Positions 1 through 6,451 are shown, counted from the first letter of the stretch. The stretch is DNA of 10,574 bases from GCA-2688775 sp964524225 (GCA_964524225.1 CAZGEW010000046.1:1-10574); one strand, 5' to 3'. Notes: generated from the sequence alone by a model not told the origin. Made by a program: numbers and translations.

Positions 1-2
1 CT

Positions 3-30
3 AGATATACTAGTATAACCAGATATACTA
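3..30. repeat. Short direct repeat with a 12-bp palindrome
   Basis: The 10-mer AGATATACTA occurs at 3-12 and again at 21-30, an 18-bp spacing. Positions 6-17 (TATACTAGTATA) form a perfect 12-bp palindrome. It lies far upstream of the ATPase gene, and the window edge hides its left context. It could be a binding site or the end of a larger repeat; in AT-rich DNA chance is also possible. Confidence 0.35.
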
Positions 31-133
31 ACCAATATTTAAATTTTTCTTTTTTGTGTTTGTTTCGGAATTCGAGAATAAAGTCTTGATTAGTAAGATT
101 TTAAAGCGTATTCAAATAAAAAATTAGATATTG

Positions 134-164
134 TATCGGTCATAATTTGATAATATGACCGATA
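134..164. promoter_or_regulatory. Perfect 11-bp inverted repeat, probable operator of the ATPase gene
   Basis: TATCGGTCATA at 134-144 is the exact reverse complement of TATGACCGATA at 154-164, with a 9-nt spacer. The right arm ends 3 nt before the TATA box at 167-177, where TFB contacts its BRE, so a dimeric regulator bound here would affect initiation. Centre-to-centre distance of the arms is 20 bp, about two helical turns, which suits a dimeric winged-helix or helix-turn-helix regulator. No regulator gene is recognised next to it. An RNA hairpin is less likely, because the repeat lies upstream of the expected transcription start. Confidence 0.6.
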
Positions 165-166
165 GA

Positions 167-177
167 TTTATATATAA
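167..177 (+). promoter_or_regulatory. TATA box of the AAA+/DUF4143 gene
   Basis: TTTATATATAA is centred near 172, so transcription should start near 197-199. That coincides with the tandem start codons at 192 and 198, so the mRNA is probably leaderless. No Shine-Dalgarno sequence is visible before either ATG. Confidence 0.6.
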
Positions 178-191
178 GTTGCTTCTCTAGA

Positions 192-1505
192 ATGCATATG
201 GAGAAAGCCCAAATTATAGAAATACTCGAAGACTGGAACTTTTGGACTAAAGATCATAATATAGGCTTAATGAGGGAAGAGTATCTTCAAAAATTAGCAA
301 AGTTGGCTAAAACTGAGCAGGTAATTGCTGTTTTGGGCGTTAGAAGAAGCGGCAAATCCACAATAATGCACCAGTATATTAAAAATATGATAAATAAAAA
401 AATTGATCCTAAGAATATCTTGTATGTTAATTTTGAAGATGTCAGATTTAAAGATTTCAATCTAGAACTGCTGAATAAAATTTATGAGGTTTACTTGGAA
501 TATGCGCAGCCAACCAATAAACAATACATTTTTTTGGATGAAGTGCAAAAAATAAAGGGTTGGGAAAGGTTTGCCAGGACGTTGCATGAATTAAGGAAAG
601 CACAAGTTTTTGTTTCAGGGTCAAACTCTAAACTTCTGTGGGGGGAACTCTCTTCAGTACTAACTGGAAGACATTTGGACCTAACAATTTACCCATTAGA
701 GTTTCGTGAATTCCTGATGTTTAAAAAAATTGAAGTTAAAGACAAGTTGGATTTAATTGCGAAAAGGCACAAAATCAAAACTCTCTTAGATGAATATCTT
801 CAGTATGGCGGTTTTCCTTTGGTTTGCCTAAAAGAATCCAAGAAAGAATTGCTAGAAACTTACTTTGAAGACATAATTAATAAAGATGTTATTGAAAACA
901 AAACAATAACTAACGTTTCAAAAATAAAATCCTTAGCAAAATTTTACCTAACCAATGTTGGCAGAAGAGTATCATTTCATAGCATATCTAAATTTCAAGA
1001 ATTAAGCTTAGACACAATTGAGCGATACTCATATTATCTTGAAGAAGCGTACTTGCTCAATTTTATTAAAAAATTCTCTTACTCAGTTAAGGAACAGGAA
1101 AAAACAATGTCTGTTGTTTATGCAATTGACAATGGACTGAGAAACTTAGTAAGCTTTAAATTTAGCCAAGATAACAGTTGGCTCTATCAAAATATAGCTG
1201 TAAATTCATTAATAAAAAGATTTGGTAAAGGCAAAATCTTTTATTGGATGAGCCCAACCAAGGAAGAAGTTGACTTTGTTGTCAAACCAGGCTTAAAAGT
1301 ACAACAGCTAATACAAGTTTGCTACAACATCACCGATCCTGCAACTAAAAAGCGGGAGGTAACATCACTGCTCAAAGCCAGCAAAGAACTCAAATGCGCT
1401 AATCTGATCGTAATAACCGAGAATTATGAAACAGAAGAAAAAATTGATAGCAAAAAGATAAAATATGTACCTTTATGGAAATGGTTGCTAACAAAATTTA
1501 TTTAA
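192..1505 (+). CDS. AAA+ ATPase with C-terminal DUF4143 domain
   Basis: 437-aa protein of the COG1373-type ATPase family common in archaea. The AAA+ core is near residues 40-180: Walker A GVRRSGKST at 49-57, Walker B YIFLDEVQ at 112-119, a sensor-1-like VSGSNS at 141-146, and the family-typical TGR followed by YPLEFREFL at 158-175. The YGGFP motif is at 205-209. The C-terminal DUF4143 part has a nuclease-like EEVDFVV at 358-364, but the matching E-x-K position reads QVC (375-377), so nuclease activity is doubtful. The family is linked only loosely to toxin-antitoxin, defence or mobile contexts, and its biochemical role is unsettled. It is the only long plus-strand gene at this end and has its own promoter with an operator-like inverted repeat. 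ATG 198 (third codon) fits a leaderless start slightly better than ATG 192. Confidence 0.9.
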   Translation: MHMEKAQIIEILEDWNFWTKDHNIGLMREEYLQKLAKLAKTEQVIAVLGVRRSGKSTIMHQYIKNMINKKIDPKNILYVNFEDVRFKDFNLELLNKIYEVYLEYAQPTNKQYIFLDEVQKIKGWERFARTLHELRKAQVFVSGSNSKLLWGELSSVLTGRHLDLTIYPLEFREFLMFKKIEVKDKLDLIAKRHKIKTLLDEYLQYGGFPLVCLKESKKELLETYFEDIINKDVIENKTITNVSKIKSLAKFYLTNVGRRVSFHSISKFQELSLDTIERYSYYLEEAYLLNFIKKFSYSVKEQEKTMSVVYAIDNGLRNLVSFKFSQDNSWLYQNIAVNSLIKRFGKGKIFYWMSPTKEEVDFVVKPGLKVQQLIQVCYNITDPATKKREVTSLLKASKELKCANLIVITENYETEEKIDSKKIKYVPLWKWLLTKFI

Positions 1506-1612
1506 AAAATTGCAAAGTAATTTTTGGTGCCCCAGAAATGTAGCACATTTCTGTGGAATCGTTTATTAGCAATAAACCGAAGTTTATCACCTCCCTAAGT
1601 TGCTCCGCCTTA
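1504..1612 (-). ncRNA. Candidate structured small RNA (unrecognised)
   Basis: No known RNA family was recognised. On the minus strand a TATA-like box at 1632-1642 predicts a transcript start near 1611, and a run of six T at 1509-1504 could end it, giving about 105-110 nt. Inside are two mutually exclusive hairpins sharing the segment 1571-1577: one with 1582-1588, loop UUCG closed by C-G (the very stable cUUCGg tetraloop), and one with 1561-1567, loop GCU. A third hairpin pairs 1533-1541 with 1545-1553, also loop GCU on this strand, 9 perfect pairs. Parts of the 1525-1615 stretch are richer in G and C than the flanking DNA, a known mark of structured RNAs in AT-rich archaea. No complete C/D-box, tRNA, SRP or RNase P signature was found. 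Strand and both ends are inferred. Confidence 0.4.
1533..1553. repeat. 9-bp perfect inverted repeat with 3-nt loop
   Basis: CAGAAATGT (1533-1541) and ACATTTCTG (1545-1553) are exact reverse complements around a 3-nt loop. With a single bulged base the stem extends by two more G-C pairs (1531-1532 with 1555-1556). On the plus strand it follows the ATPase stop codon by 27 nt and might act at that mRNA's 3' end; on the minus strand it is the third hairpin of the candidate small RNA. Confidence 0.6.
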
Positions 1613-1631
1613 TGAGTGTCAATGATTAAGG

Positions 1632-1642
1632 ATATATTTAAA
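1632..1642 (-). promoter_or_regulatory. TATA-like box for the candidate small RNA
   Basis: The minus strand reads TTTAAATATAT here, overlapping the stop codon of the cold-shock gene (1638-1640). The predicted start is about 25 nt downstream, near 1611. No protein gene follows on this strand, which is why a non-coding transcript is proposed. AT-rich DNA makes accidental TATA matches common. Confidence 0.35.
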
Positions 1643-1832
1643 GTTTCTCAACGTTTTCAGCTTTTGGACCTTTGTCTCCTTGGACAACATCAAAGGAAAC
1701 TTTATCCCCTTCTGTTATTGATGTCCCTTCTTTCAATCCGCTTTCGTGGACAAAATATGTATTTCCATCATTTCCATTTATAAAGCCGAAGTGCTTCATC
1801 TTATTAAAAAATTTCACTGTTCCTTCAACCAT
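1638..1832 (-). CDS. Cold-shock-domain (CspA-like) protein
   Basis: 64-aa single OB-fold cold-shock protein that binds single-stranded RNA or DNA and is expected to melt RNA secondary structure. The N-terminus MVEGTVKFFN matches the family start, with F in place of the usual W of VKWFN. RNP1 is KHFGFING (13-20; usual form KGFGFI) and RNP2 is TYFVHES (25-31). The length is normal for a complete protein. Bacterial-type Csp proteins are patchily distributed in archaea, so acquisition by transfer at some time is plausible. The gene has its own TATA box at 1861-1873 and no visible Shine-Dalgarno. A candidate small RNA begins about 25 nt past its stop codon. Confidence 0.95.
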   Translation of the reverse strand: MVEGTVKFFNKMKHFGFINGNDGNTYFVHESGLKEGTSITEGDKVSFDVVQGDKGPKAENVEKL

Positions 1833-1860
1833 TTTGCAATCAATTCTAAAAAATAGGGAC

Positions 1861-1873
1861 TTATTTATAAATC
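1861..1873 (-). promoter_or_regulatory. TATA box of the cold-shock gene
   Basis: The minus strand reads ATTTATAAATAA within this interval, centred near 1867. The expected transcript start near 1841 leaves a leader of about 9 nt before ATG 1832. The rest of the 1833-1967 gap is very AT-rich and shows no further gene. Confidence 0.5.
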
Positions 1874-1967
1874 TTGTTTTTTCAATTTAATTAAACTTTT
1901 ATATTTCTTATTATTTTATTCAACTTTTTTTTAAATCCGCTTATAAAAGAACATAACGATAAAAATA

Positions 1968-2486
1968 TTATACCCTCAAATTCTGGTTTATAAAATTGAT
2001 TAAGTCTTCCTTATACTTGTCACTTATATTTCTCTCCTTGATTCTTACAGTATATAAATCAAGATTATCTTTCTTTATTTTAGCATTGATTCTGGAAATT
2101 CGTTCATTAATCTTATTGACTCTTGTTACTACCATATTAAGCTTATTTTTCATCTCATTTGGTAAGGATAGAATAAGTAGCTTACTACAATCATCACTTA
2201 TGTAAAAAATCTTGCTGCCACCAAAGGTTTTTTGCTCTTCCTTTAGAAAATCACTCCATAAGTCTGAGTATTCTCCATCGTTCTTTTTAAGCCTTAAAAT
2301 CAAAGCTTCTTTGTATGCCCTAGATTTTATAAGATGTAATTCAATTGAGTCATTTCCATTTTCTAAGTCATGTCTGAATTCATCTATGCTTTCATCGTCT
2401 ATGCTATTAAATGAAAAATATTCTAATGTACCCAGACTTCTATCTATATCTATATGAGAAATTAGATTTTTATAATCATATTTCAT
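1968..2486 (-). CDS. Unrecognised 172-aa protein
   Basis: No family was recognised. The protein is soluble-looking and charged, without signal peptide or membrane segments. The middle holds a predicted alternating segment (SKIFYISDDCSKLLILSLP), and residues from about 110 onward are long, lysine-rich and probably helical. ATG 2486 was chosen because GGGGTGAT, close to a Shine-Dalgarno sequence, ends 3 nt before it. ATG 2507 or 2504 would add 7 or 6 residues but would place a run of nine G inside the coding region. A TATA-like box at 2536-2546 predicts a transcript start near 2515, so this gene, unlike most here, would have a leader of about 29 nt. It lies between the aspartase gene and the cold-shock gene, and context gives no clear role. 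Confidence 0.75.
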   Translation of the reverse strand: MKYDYKNLISHIDIDRSLGTLEYFSFNSIDDESIDEFRHDLENGNDSIELHLIKSRAYKEALILRLKKNDGEYSDLWSDFLKEEQKTFGGSKIFYISDDCSKLLILSLPNEMKNKLNMVVTRVNKINERISRINAKIKKDNLDLYTVRIKERNISDKYKEDLINFINQNLRV

Positions 2487-2502
2487 ACTATCACCCCCCC
2501 CC
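2487..2502 (-). promoter_or_regulatory. Shine-Dalgarno-like site with a run of nine G
   Basis: On the minus strand nine consecutive G (2502-2494) run into GGTGAT, then AGT and ATG 2486. GGTGAT pairs with the ATCACC of the 16S rRNA tail. A nine-base G run is striking in DNA this AT-rich. Length changes by slippage would alter Shine-Dalgarno strength, or the reading frame if an upstream ATG (2507/2504) is used. A sequencing or assembly length error is also possible. Confidence 0.5.
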
Positions 2503-2535
2503 ATCATCTCTTTTTGTAGGTAGTGTTTATGGTAG

Positions 2536-2546
2536 TATTTATATTT
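2536..2546 (-). promoter_or_regulatory. TATA-like box upstream of the 172-aa gene
   Basis: The minus strand reads AAATATAAATA, between the aspartase stop codon (2556) and the gene start. The expected transcript start is near 2515. Confidence 0.45.
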
Positions 2547-2555
2547 ATCTAAAGC

Positions 2556-4022
2556 TTACAAGCCATCTAAAAACATCTTGTAAGCTTTGCTATTCCTAAT
2601 CTTAAAAATCAATTCCTTATCAGGCTCTTTCGGCTGAGTCATTTCCTCTGGTGACAATATCTTATTTAAATCCGTTCCATCAATCAGCTTATATTTTAAG
2701 ATTATGTTTTTTATTGACGTATCGTTTTTTAATGCTTCTTTTACAATTTTTGATACAATTTGATAACCAAGATAAGGATTTAAAGCAGTAGAAATTGCTG
2801 TGCTTTTATCCAAAAATTCTTTACATCTCTCCTCATCTGCTTGAACACCATCAACACAAAATTCTCTGAACATTTTTAAGGTGTTTGCCAAAATTTTCAT
2901 TGACTGTAAAATATTATAAGCAATTATTGGGCACATAACGTTTAACTCCAAAATTGAATATTGTGCAGCTAACTCTATTGTTTTGTCTTTTCCAATAACA
3001 TCATAACAAACCATGATAACACATTCTGGAATGCTCGGATTTATTTTGCCTGGCATTATCGAAGAGCCTGGCTCTACATCAGGCAGCACGATTTCAGAGA
3101 CGCCTGCTTTTGGCCCAGAATTTAGAATGCTCAAATTATTAGCTATCCTTATTAAGTCTATAGCCAACATTCTTAAAGAATTTGAGAAGGAAACAAAGCA
3201 ATTATAGTTCTGGGTCAATTCAATCATATTTTTAGTTGTTTTTAAGTCAATTCTTGTAAGCTCGCATAACTTCTTAACAATTGTCTCATGAAAATTTGGA
3301 TGTGTAGTTATTCCTGTGCCTATAGCAGTTCCCCCTATGCCAAGCTCTTTTAGTTCTTCGCTTGATTGAAGTAATCTAGAGTTATCTTTTGCCATTGAAA
3401 TAGCATAGCTTTCAAATTCTTGTCCGAGGGTTATAGGTACAGCATCTTCCCAGTGTGTTCTGCCTACCTTCACAATATCCTTAAATTCATTTGCTTTTTT
3501 CTGTAGAGAGTCTTCAAAAAATTTGGCTTCCAAAGTCAAATTTTTTGCCAATTGCAAGATGGTTATTTTTGTTGCAGTGGGAATAACATCATTAGTGCTT
3601 TGTGCCATATTGACGTGATTGTTTGGATGTACAATATATTGACCAAGTGTGCCTCCGAGCAATTCAGTTGCCCTGTTAGCGATTACTTCATTGCAGTTCA
3701 TATTGAACGGTGTGCCTGCACCAGCTTGATAAACATCAAGGATAAAATAATCATCAAATTTTCCATCAATCATCTCGTCAGCGGCCTTTACAATTGCACT
3801 TCCTATTCTTTCATCAAGTTGTGCAAGCTCCAGATTAGTTAAAGCTGCTGCTTTCTTTATTATTGCAAGAGCTACAAGAAATTCCTTATGGGCTCTAAGC
3901 CCACTTACCTGAAAATTTATCTTTGCTCTTTGAGTAAAAGCCCCATAGTAAGAATCAAAAGGGACTTTTATTTCACCCATTATATCTTTTTCAACTCTAT
4001 AGTTGTCATCTAACGTCTGCAT
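2556..4022 (-). CDS. aspA: Aspartate ammonia-lyase (aspartase/fumarase superfamily)
   Basis: 488-aa full-length member of the superfamily that eliminates ammonia from aspartate (or water from malate) to give fumarate. Superfamily blocks are intact: VEKDIMGEIKVP...YYG near 11-27, HPNNHVNMAQSTND at 132-145, GRTHWEDAVPITLGQEF at 187-203, and the flexible active-site loop GSSIMPGKINP at 319-329, which contains the catalytic serine. Aspartase is favoured over class II fumarase because the loop is followed by PSIPECVIMVCYDVIG, resembling the aspartase PxxPEVVNQVCxxVIG, whereas fumarases have PTQCEA. ELNVMCPII near 359-367 also resembles aspartase. Substrate choice between aspartate and malate is still inference. 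It starts 20 nt after the DUF2156-like gene, so co-transcription is likely, although a TATA-like sequence at 4043-4053 could drive it alone. Confidence 0.85.
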   Translation of the reverse strand: MQTLDDNYRVEKDIMGEIKVPFDSYYGAFTQRAKINFQVSGLRAHKEFLVALAIIKKAAALTNLELAQLDERIGSAIVKAADEMIDGKFDDYFILDVYQAGAGTPFNMNCNEVIANRATELLGGTLGQYIVHPNNHVNMAQSTNDVIPTATKITILQLAKNLTLEAKFFEDSLQKKANEFKDIVKVGRTHWEDAVPITLGQEFESYAISMAKDNSRLLQSSEELKELGIGGTAIGTGITTHPNFHETIVKKLCELTRIDLKTTKNMIELTQNYNCFVSFSNSLRMLAIDLIRIANNLSILNSGPKAGVSEIVLPDVEPGSSIMPGKINPSIPECVIMVCYDVIGKDKTIELAAQYSILELNVMCPIIAYNILQSMKILANTLKMFREFCVDGVQADEERCKEFLDKSTAISTALNPYLGYQIVSKIVKEALKNDTSIKNIILKYKLIDGTDLNKILSPEEMTQPKEPDKELIFKIRNSKAYKMFLDGL

Positions 4023-4042
4023 TTTTGTTATATTTTGTGTGT

Positions 4043-4053
4043 TTATTTTTTAA
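4043..4053 (-). promoter_or_regulatory. Possible TATA box of the aspartase gene
   Basis: The minus strand reads GTTAAAAAATAA here, overlapping the last codons of the upstream gene. Its centre lies about 26 nt before ATG 4022, which would give a leaderless transcript. It may be accidental, since it coincides with lysine codons. Confidence 0.35.
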
Positions 4054-4984
4054 CGATATAAAAATAATATGTTGTATAGTAATACTCAGGACCAAACTTT
4101 TTTTTGAATTGTAATAAAGAATCCCCAGAATATCCAAAGTCTGCATATTTGTAGCCTTTTTCTTTTATTTTATTCAAATCGTCGATATTGGCTAACTCTC
4201 CTAAACCAATGTATTTGTAATTGTATAAGCCTATAGCTGAATAATAATTCTCGCTATTTGGTATAGACCAACCTGCAGTTATAGTGCATGGTTCACCATT
4301 TATAAGTATGGTCCATGACATATCAGCCCCTTCAAAATTATTTTTTATAAAATTGATATACATTTGAGTGTAATAGGTCTTATTTATGCGAGGCCTATAT
4401 TTCCTCCATTTTAGAACTATATCAATCAATTTTTCCTTATTCACTTCATTTGAAGGAATAGTTTCTACATTATAAGACTTCAAGAATCTGTTTTTTATAT
4501 TTCTTAATTTCTTCCATCTCTTACCAGTTAAGTTTTTGTCCCATTTTTCCATACTGAATACTGGATTAAGATATGTCTTTACAGGTTTGGTAATACGGTA
4601 TCTATCAGATTTTTTGAGCATAGCAATAATCTTCTGATAAAATTTTTCTGGAATCGTAACAAGCACCTTCTTATCATTTTTTGTAATTAAAACATATTCT
4701 AAGAAATAGCTAAAGAGTTCTAGCCTTTCTTCTTCTGGAGCAAGTATTTCTCCAATCATCTCCCATACTCCACTTTTATATCTTAATGATAGTATACCAC
4801 AACTCCCATCAAATCTGAAAAAGAACGGTTTTGCATAAGCAGTAGATTGATTATAAAAGGACCAATAATTGTGTTCATACATAAAACCATATTTCTTGAT
4901 TGAGTCAATTATTTTATTTTTACTTTCATCAATAGTATCTATAACTTCCATTTGTTGTACATCCAGCTTTTTAATTATTTTCAT
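4043..4984 (-). CDS. GNAT-fold acyl/aminoacyltransferase-like protein (DUF2156-like)
   Basis: 313-aa protein resembling the C-terminal GNAT domain of phosphatidylglycerol lysyltransferase and related DUF2156 proteins. The N-terminal half (1-140) looks like a degenerate first GNAT-like lobe. From 155 the features are a basic KRWKKLRNIKNRF stretch (155-167), WRKYRPR (193-199), a strand with GEPCTITAGWSIPN (230-243), YYSAIGLYNYKYIGLGE (247-263) and a C-terminal DFGYSGDSLLQFKKKFGPE (282-300) typical of the fold's end. Donor and acceptor are unknown. The open frame continues upstream to 5161, but that part overlaps the SET gene in another frame, so ATG 4984 was chosen. This leaves a 14-nt overlap with the SET stop codon, suggesting translational coupling. 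A second GNAT-fold protein lies just beyond the SET gene. Confidence 0.7.
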   Translation of the reverse strand: MKIIKKLDVQQMEVIDTIDESKNKIIDSIKKYGFMYEHNYWSFYNQSTAYAKPFFFRFDGSCGILSLRYKSGVWEMIGEILAPEEERLELFSYFLEYVLITKNDKKVLVTIPEKFYQKIIAMLKKSDRYRITKPVKTYLNPVFSMEKWDKNLTGKRWKKLRNIKNRFLKSYNVETIPSNEVNKEKLIDIVLKWRKYRPRINKTYYTQMYINFIKNNFEGADMSWTILINGEPCTITAGWSIPNSENYYSAIGLYNYKYIGLGELANIDDLNKIKEKGYKYADFGYSGDSLLQFKKKFGPEYYYTTYYFYIVKK

Positions 4985-5498
4985 TATTAATCTTTTCTTG
5001 GGTATATTGGGAAAAATAACCATTATATTTTTTTTGGAGTTCTGGAAGTTCCCAATCTTCTTCCGTAATTTTTCTTCTGCAATTTTTTGAACCACACTTA
5101 CATTCCATTTCAAACACAATATCGCTGTTAACTGATTTTGAAAGTACCATAGCATAATCAAAAGTTATTTCCTCATTTTTTTTAATGTCCCTTATAGCAA
5201 CTAAAAATATCTGTCCTTTAAATCCACTATTTGACTCACAACTGTGATTAAAAAAATCTGTATCTTCTGGTTCTGTTGCTGTCTTCGTACCTAAAACAAA
5301 ACGCTCTTCTATTTGCATAGTATAATCACGAAGTTCTTCTGGTAAATTTTCAATTTCGTCAATAAACATTACATCACCTCCAAAAATAGCCAATCTTTCA
5401 TCTTTTTTAATATACTCTTTTGTAAATACTCCTTTCTTATTGATTCTTGAATTCCGTACTTCTAGTTTTGGATTTAACCAACTTGATTTAGTACTCAT
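4971..5498 (-). CDS. SET-domain protein, probable protein-lysine methyltransferase
   Basis: 175-aa minimal SET protein expected to transfer methyl from S-adenosylmethionine to lysine side chains. Motifs: KKGVFTKEYIKKDERLAIFGG at about 21-41 (the GxG-containing first SET block is partly degenerate), NHSCESN at 84-90 for cofactor binding and the pseudoknot, EEITFDYAM at 109-117 carrying the active-site tyrosine Y115, and a post-SET cysteine set C133, C135, C140 that with C87 could bind zinc. ATG 5498 is preferred over the TTG at 5552, because the TATA box at 5522-5529 puts the transcript start at about 5500. The target is unknown: the gene sits between two GNAT-fold genes and overlaps the next one, so a shared pathway is possible. 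Archaeal SET proteins can act on chromatin or other proteins; no histone gene is present here. Confidence 0.9.
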   Translation of the reverse strand: MSTKSSWLNPKLEVRNSRINKKGVFTKEYIKKDERLAIFGGDVMFIDEIENLPEELRDYTMQIEERFVLGTKTATEPEDTDFFNHSCESNSGFKGQIFLVAIRDIKKNEEITFDYAMVLSKSVNSDIVFEMECKCGSKNCRRKITEEDWELPELQKKYNGYFSQYTQEKINNENN

Positions 5499-5521
5499 GA
5501 TTACCAATGGTAAAGTATAGA

Positions 5522-5529
5522 TTATAAAT
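5522..5529 (-). promoter_or_regulatory. TATA box of the SET gene
   Basis: The minus strand reads ATTTATAA across this interval, centred about 28 nt before ATG 5498. This decides the start in favour of ATG 5498 over the upstream TTG and implies a leaderless mRNA. Confidence 0.55.
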
Positions 5530-5558
5530 TTTTTGTTCTCGAATATTCTCAAATATTT

Positions 5559-6440
5559 TCATTTCATAAATTTAAGTAGCATTTCCTTATCAAATTTCCA
5601 TATGTTTTTCCAGTAGCCTGAGGTGGCAAAAAAATCAATATATTTGGTTCTTTTTGCTATAGCATTTTTTATGTCAAGTATAGTCATTAACTTCCCAAGA
5701 TTAGGGATTTTTTGGTTGTTTGCACCACCAATTATAGCATAGTAGCAATCCCTAAAAACAATTCCTATATCAACTGCTTCAATCCTGCCATTTATTTCTA
5801 GGCTTATCATTTCCAAAATACCTTTTTTATCGGCTAGTTTTACCATCTTTGATATTCCATTTTTTATTAGTGCATCGTTAAATTTCGAGTCGTCTTCATA
5901 CTGCTTGATATTTAATTCGACAAGCCTATCAAAATCTTCAAGCTTATTATGATATATTCTATATTTTGGTAATCTGCCAATGTCACGCTTGAAATCCTTT
6001 TGTTTTTTTCTGTCAAAAGAGCTAAAGTACTTTTCAAAGTCGTGATTATACTTAGATAAATCCAAATAATAAGTAAACTCATCGTTTAAAAAATTGTAAT
6101 ATTTGCCTTCTGCATGGTCTATACCTTCTATAAAAGTATTGGTTGGACAGTGTTCCAAAAATTGTGCAAGCGTAGTTTTATCCTTCAAAAAAAAAGAATT
6201 CCTCTCTGCAGTAAACCAGCCACCAAAATAATTGTACTGATTTCTGCTTTTAATAAAACATAATGGAATAATACCAACTGGCTCTTTTCCTTCGTATCCA
6301 ACAATGAAGTATGGCTTGTTGTCATGCTCATCATAAAAGCACACCCTAAAATCCCAAACGTCAAACAATCTTTCATTAGGACTTAGGTGATTCCAAAATT
6401 TACGACATTCTTCTATATCTTCACAAATTTCTATTCTCAT
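5559..6440 (-). CDS. GNAT-fold acyltransferase (BioF2/CelD-like)
   Basis: 293-aa protein of the GNAT superfamily, with an N-terminal lobe (1-130) and a C-terminal acetyltransferase-like lobe of the BioF2/CelD/FemAB type. Supporting motifs are the basic FDRKKQKDFKRDIGRL (142-157), matching the FDRKxRKxLRR block of that family, the strand pair NGRIEAVDIGIVFRDCYYAIIGG (217-239), the helix-start block NLGKLMTILDIKNAIAK (247-263) and the terminal YIDFFATSGYWKNIWKF (267-283), equivalent to the LDF...YKxxW ending. Substrates cannot be inferred; the family includes N-acyl and aminoacyl transferases acting on cell-surface sugars and peptides. ATG 6440 was preferred over an in-frame TTG at 6452. It is 44 nt downstream of the AdoMet decarboxylase and 60 nt ahead of the SET gene. 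Confidence 0.75.
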   Translation of the reverse strand: MRIEICEDIEECRKFWNHLSPNERLFDVWDFRVCFYDEHDNKPYFIVGYEGKEPVGIIPLCFIKSRNQYNYFGGWFTAERNSFFLKDKTTLAQFLEHCPTNTFIEGIDHAEGKYYNFLNDEFTYYLDLSKYNHDFEKYFSSFDRKKQKDFKRDIGRLPKYRIYHNKLEDFDRLVELNIKQYEDDSKFNDALIKNGISKMVKLADKKGILEMISLEINGRIEAVDIGIVFRDCYYAIIGGANNQKIPNLGKLMTILDIKNAIAKRTKYIDFFATSGYWKNIWKFDKEMLLKFMK

Positions 6441-6451
6441 GTTAAGATTCA

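Noticed and set aside
1505..1595. Minus-strand 30-codon frame starting at GTG 1590
   Set aside because: Its start codon overlaps the Shine-Dalgarno-like motif itself, the peptide has no recognisable feature, and hairpins dominate the region. An RNA is the simpler reading.
1504..1612. tRNA or C/D-box guide RNA in the structured gap
   Set aside because: There is no TΨC-type loop, acceptor pairing or anticodon arrangement, and the best C-box-like GTGATAA lacks a matching CTGA D box.
1672..1890. Plus-strand frame of 72 aa over the cold-shock gene
   Set aside because: It is a shadow of the minus-strand cold-shock protein and shows no protein-like pattern.
4985..5161. N-terminal extension of the DUF2156-like gene (372-aa version)
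   Set aside because: It overlaps the C-terminal half of the SET domain, including the post-SET cysteines, in another frame, and its translation shows no family similarity. ATG 4984 gives a normal 14-nt overlap.
5499..5552. Longer SET protein starting at TTG 5552
   Set aside because: The TATA box at 5522-5529 lies inside this extension and is spaced correctly for ATG 5498.
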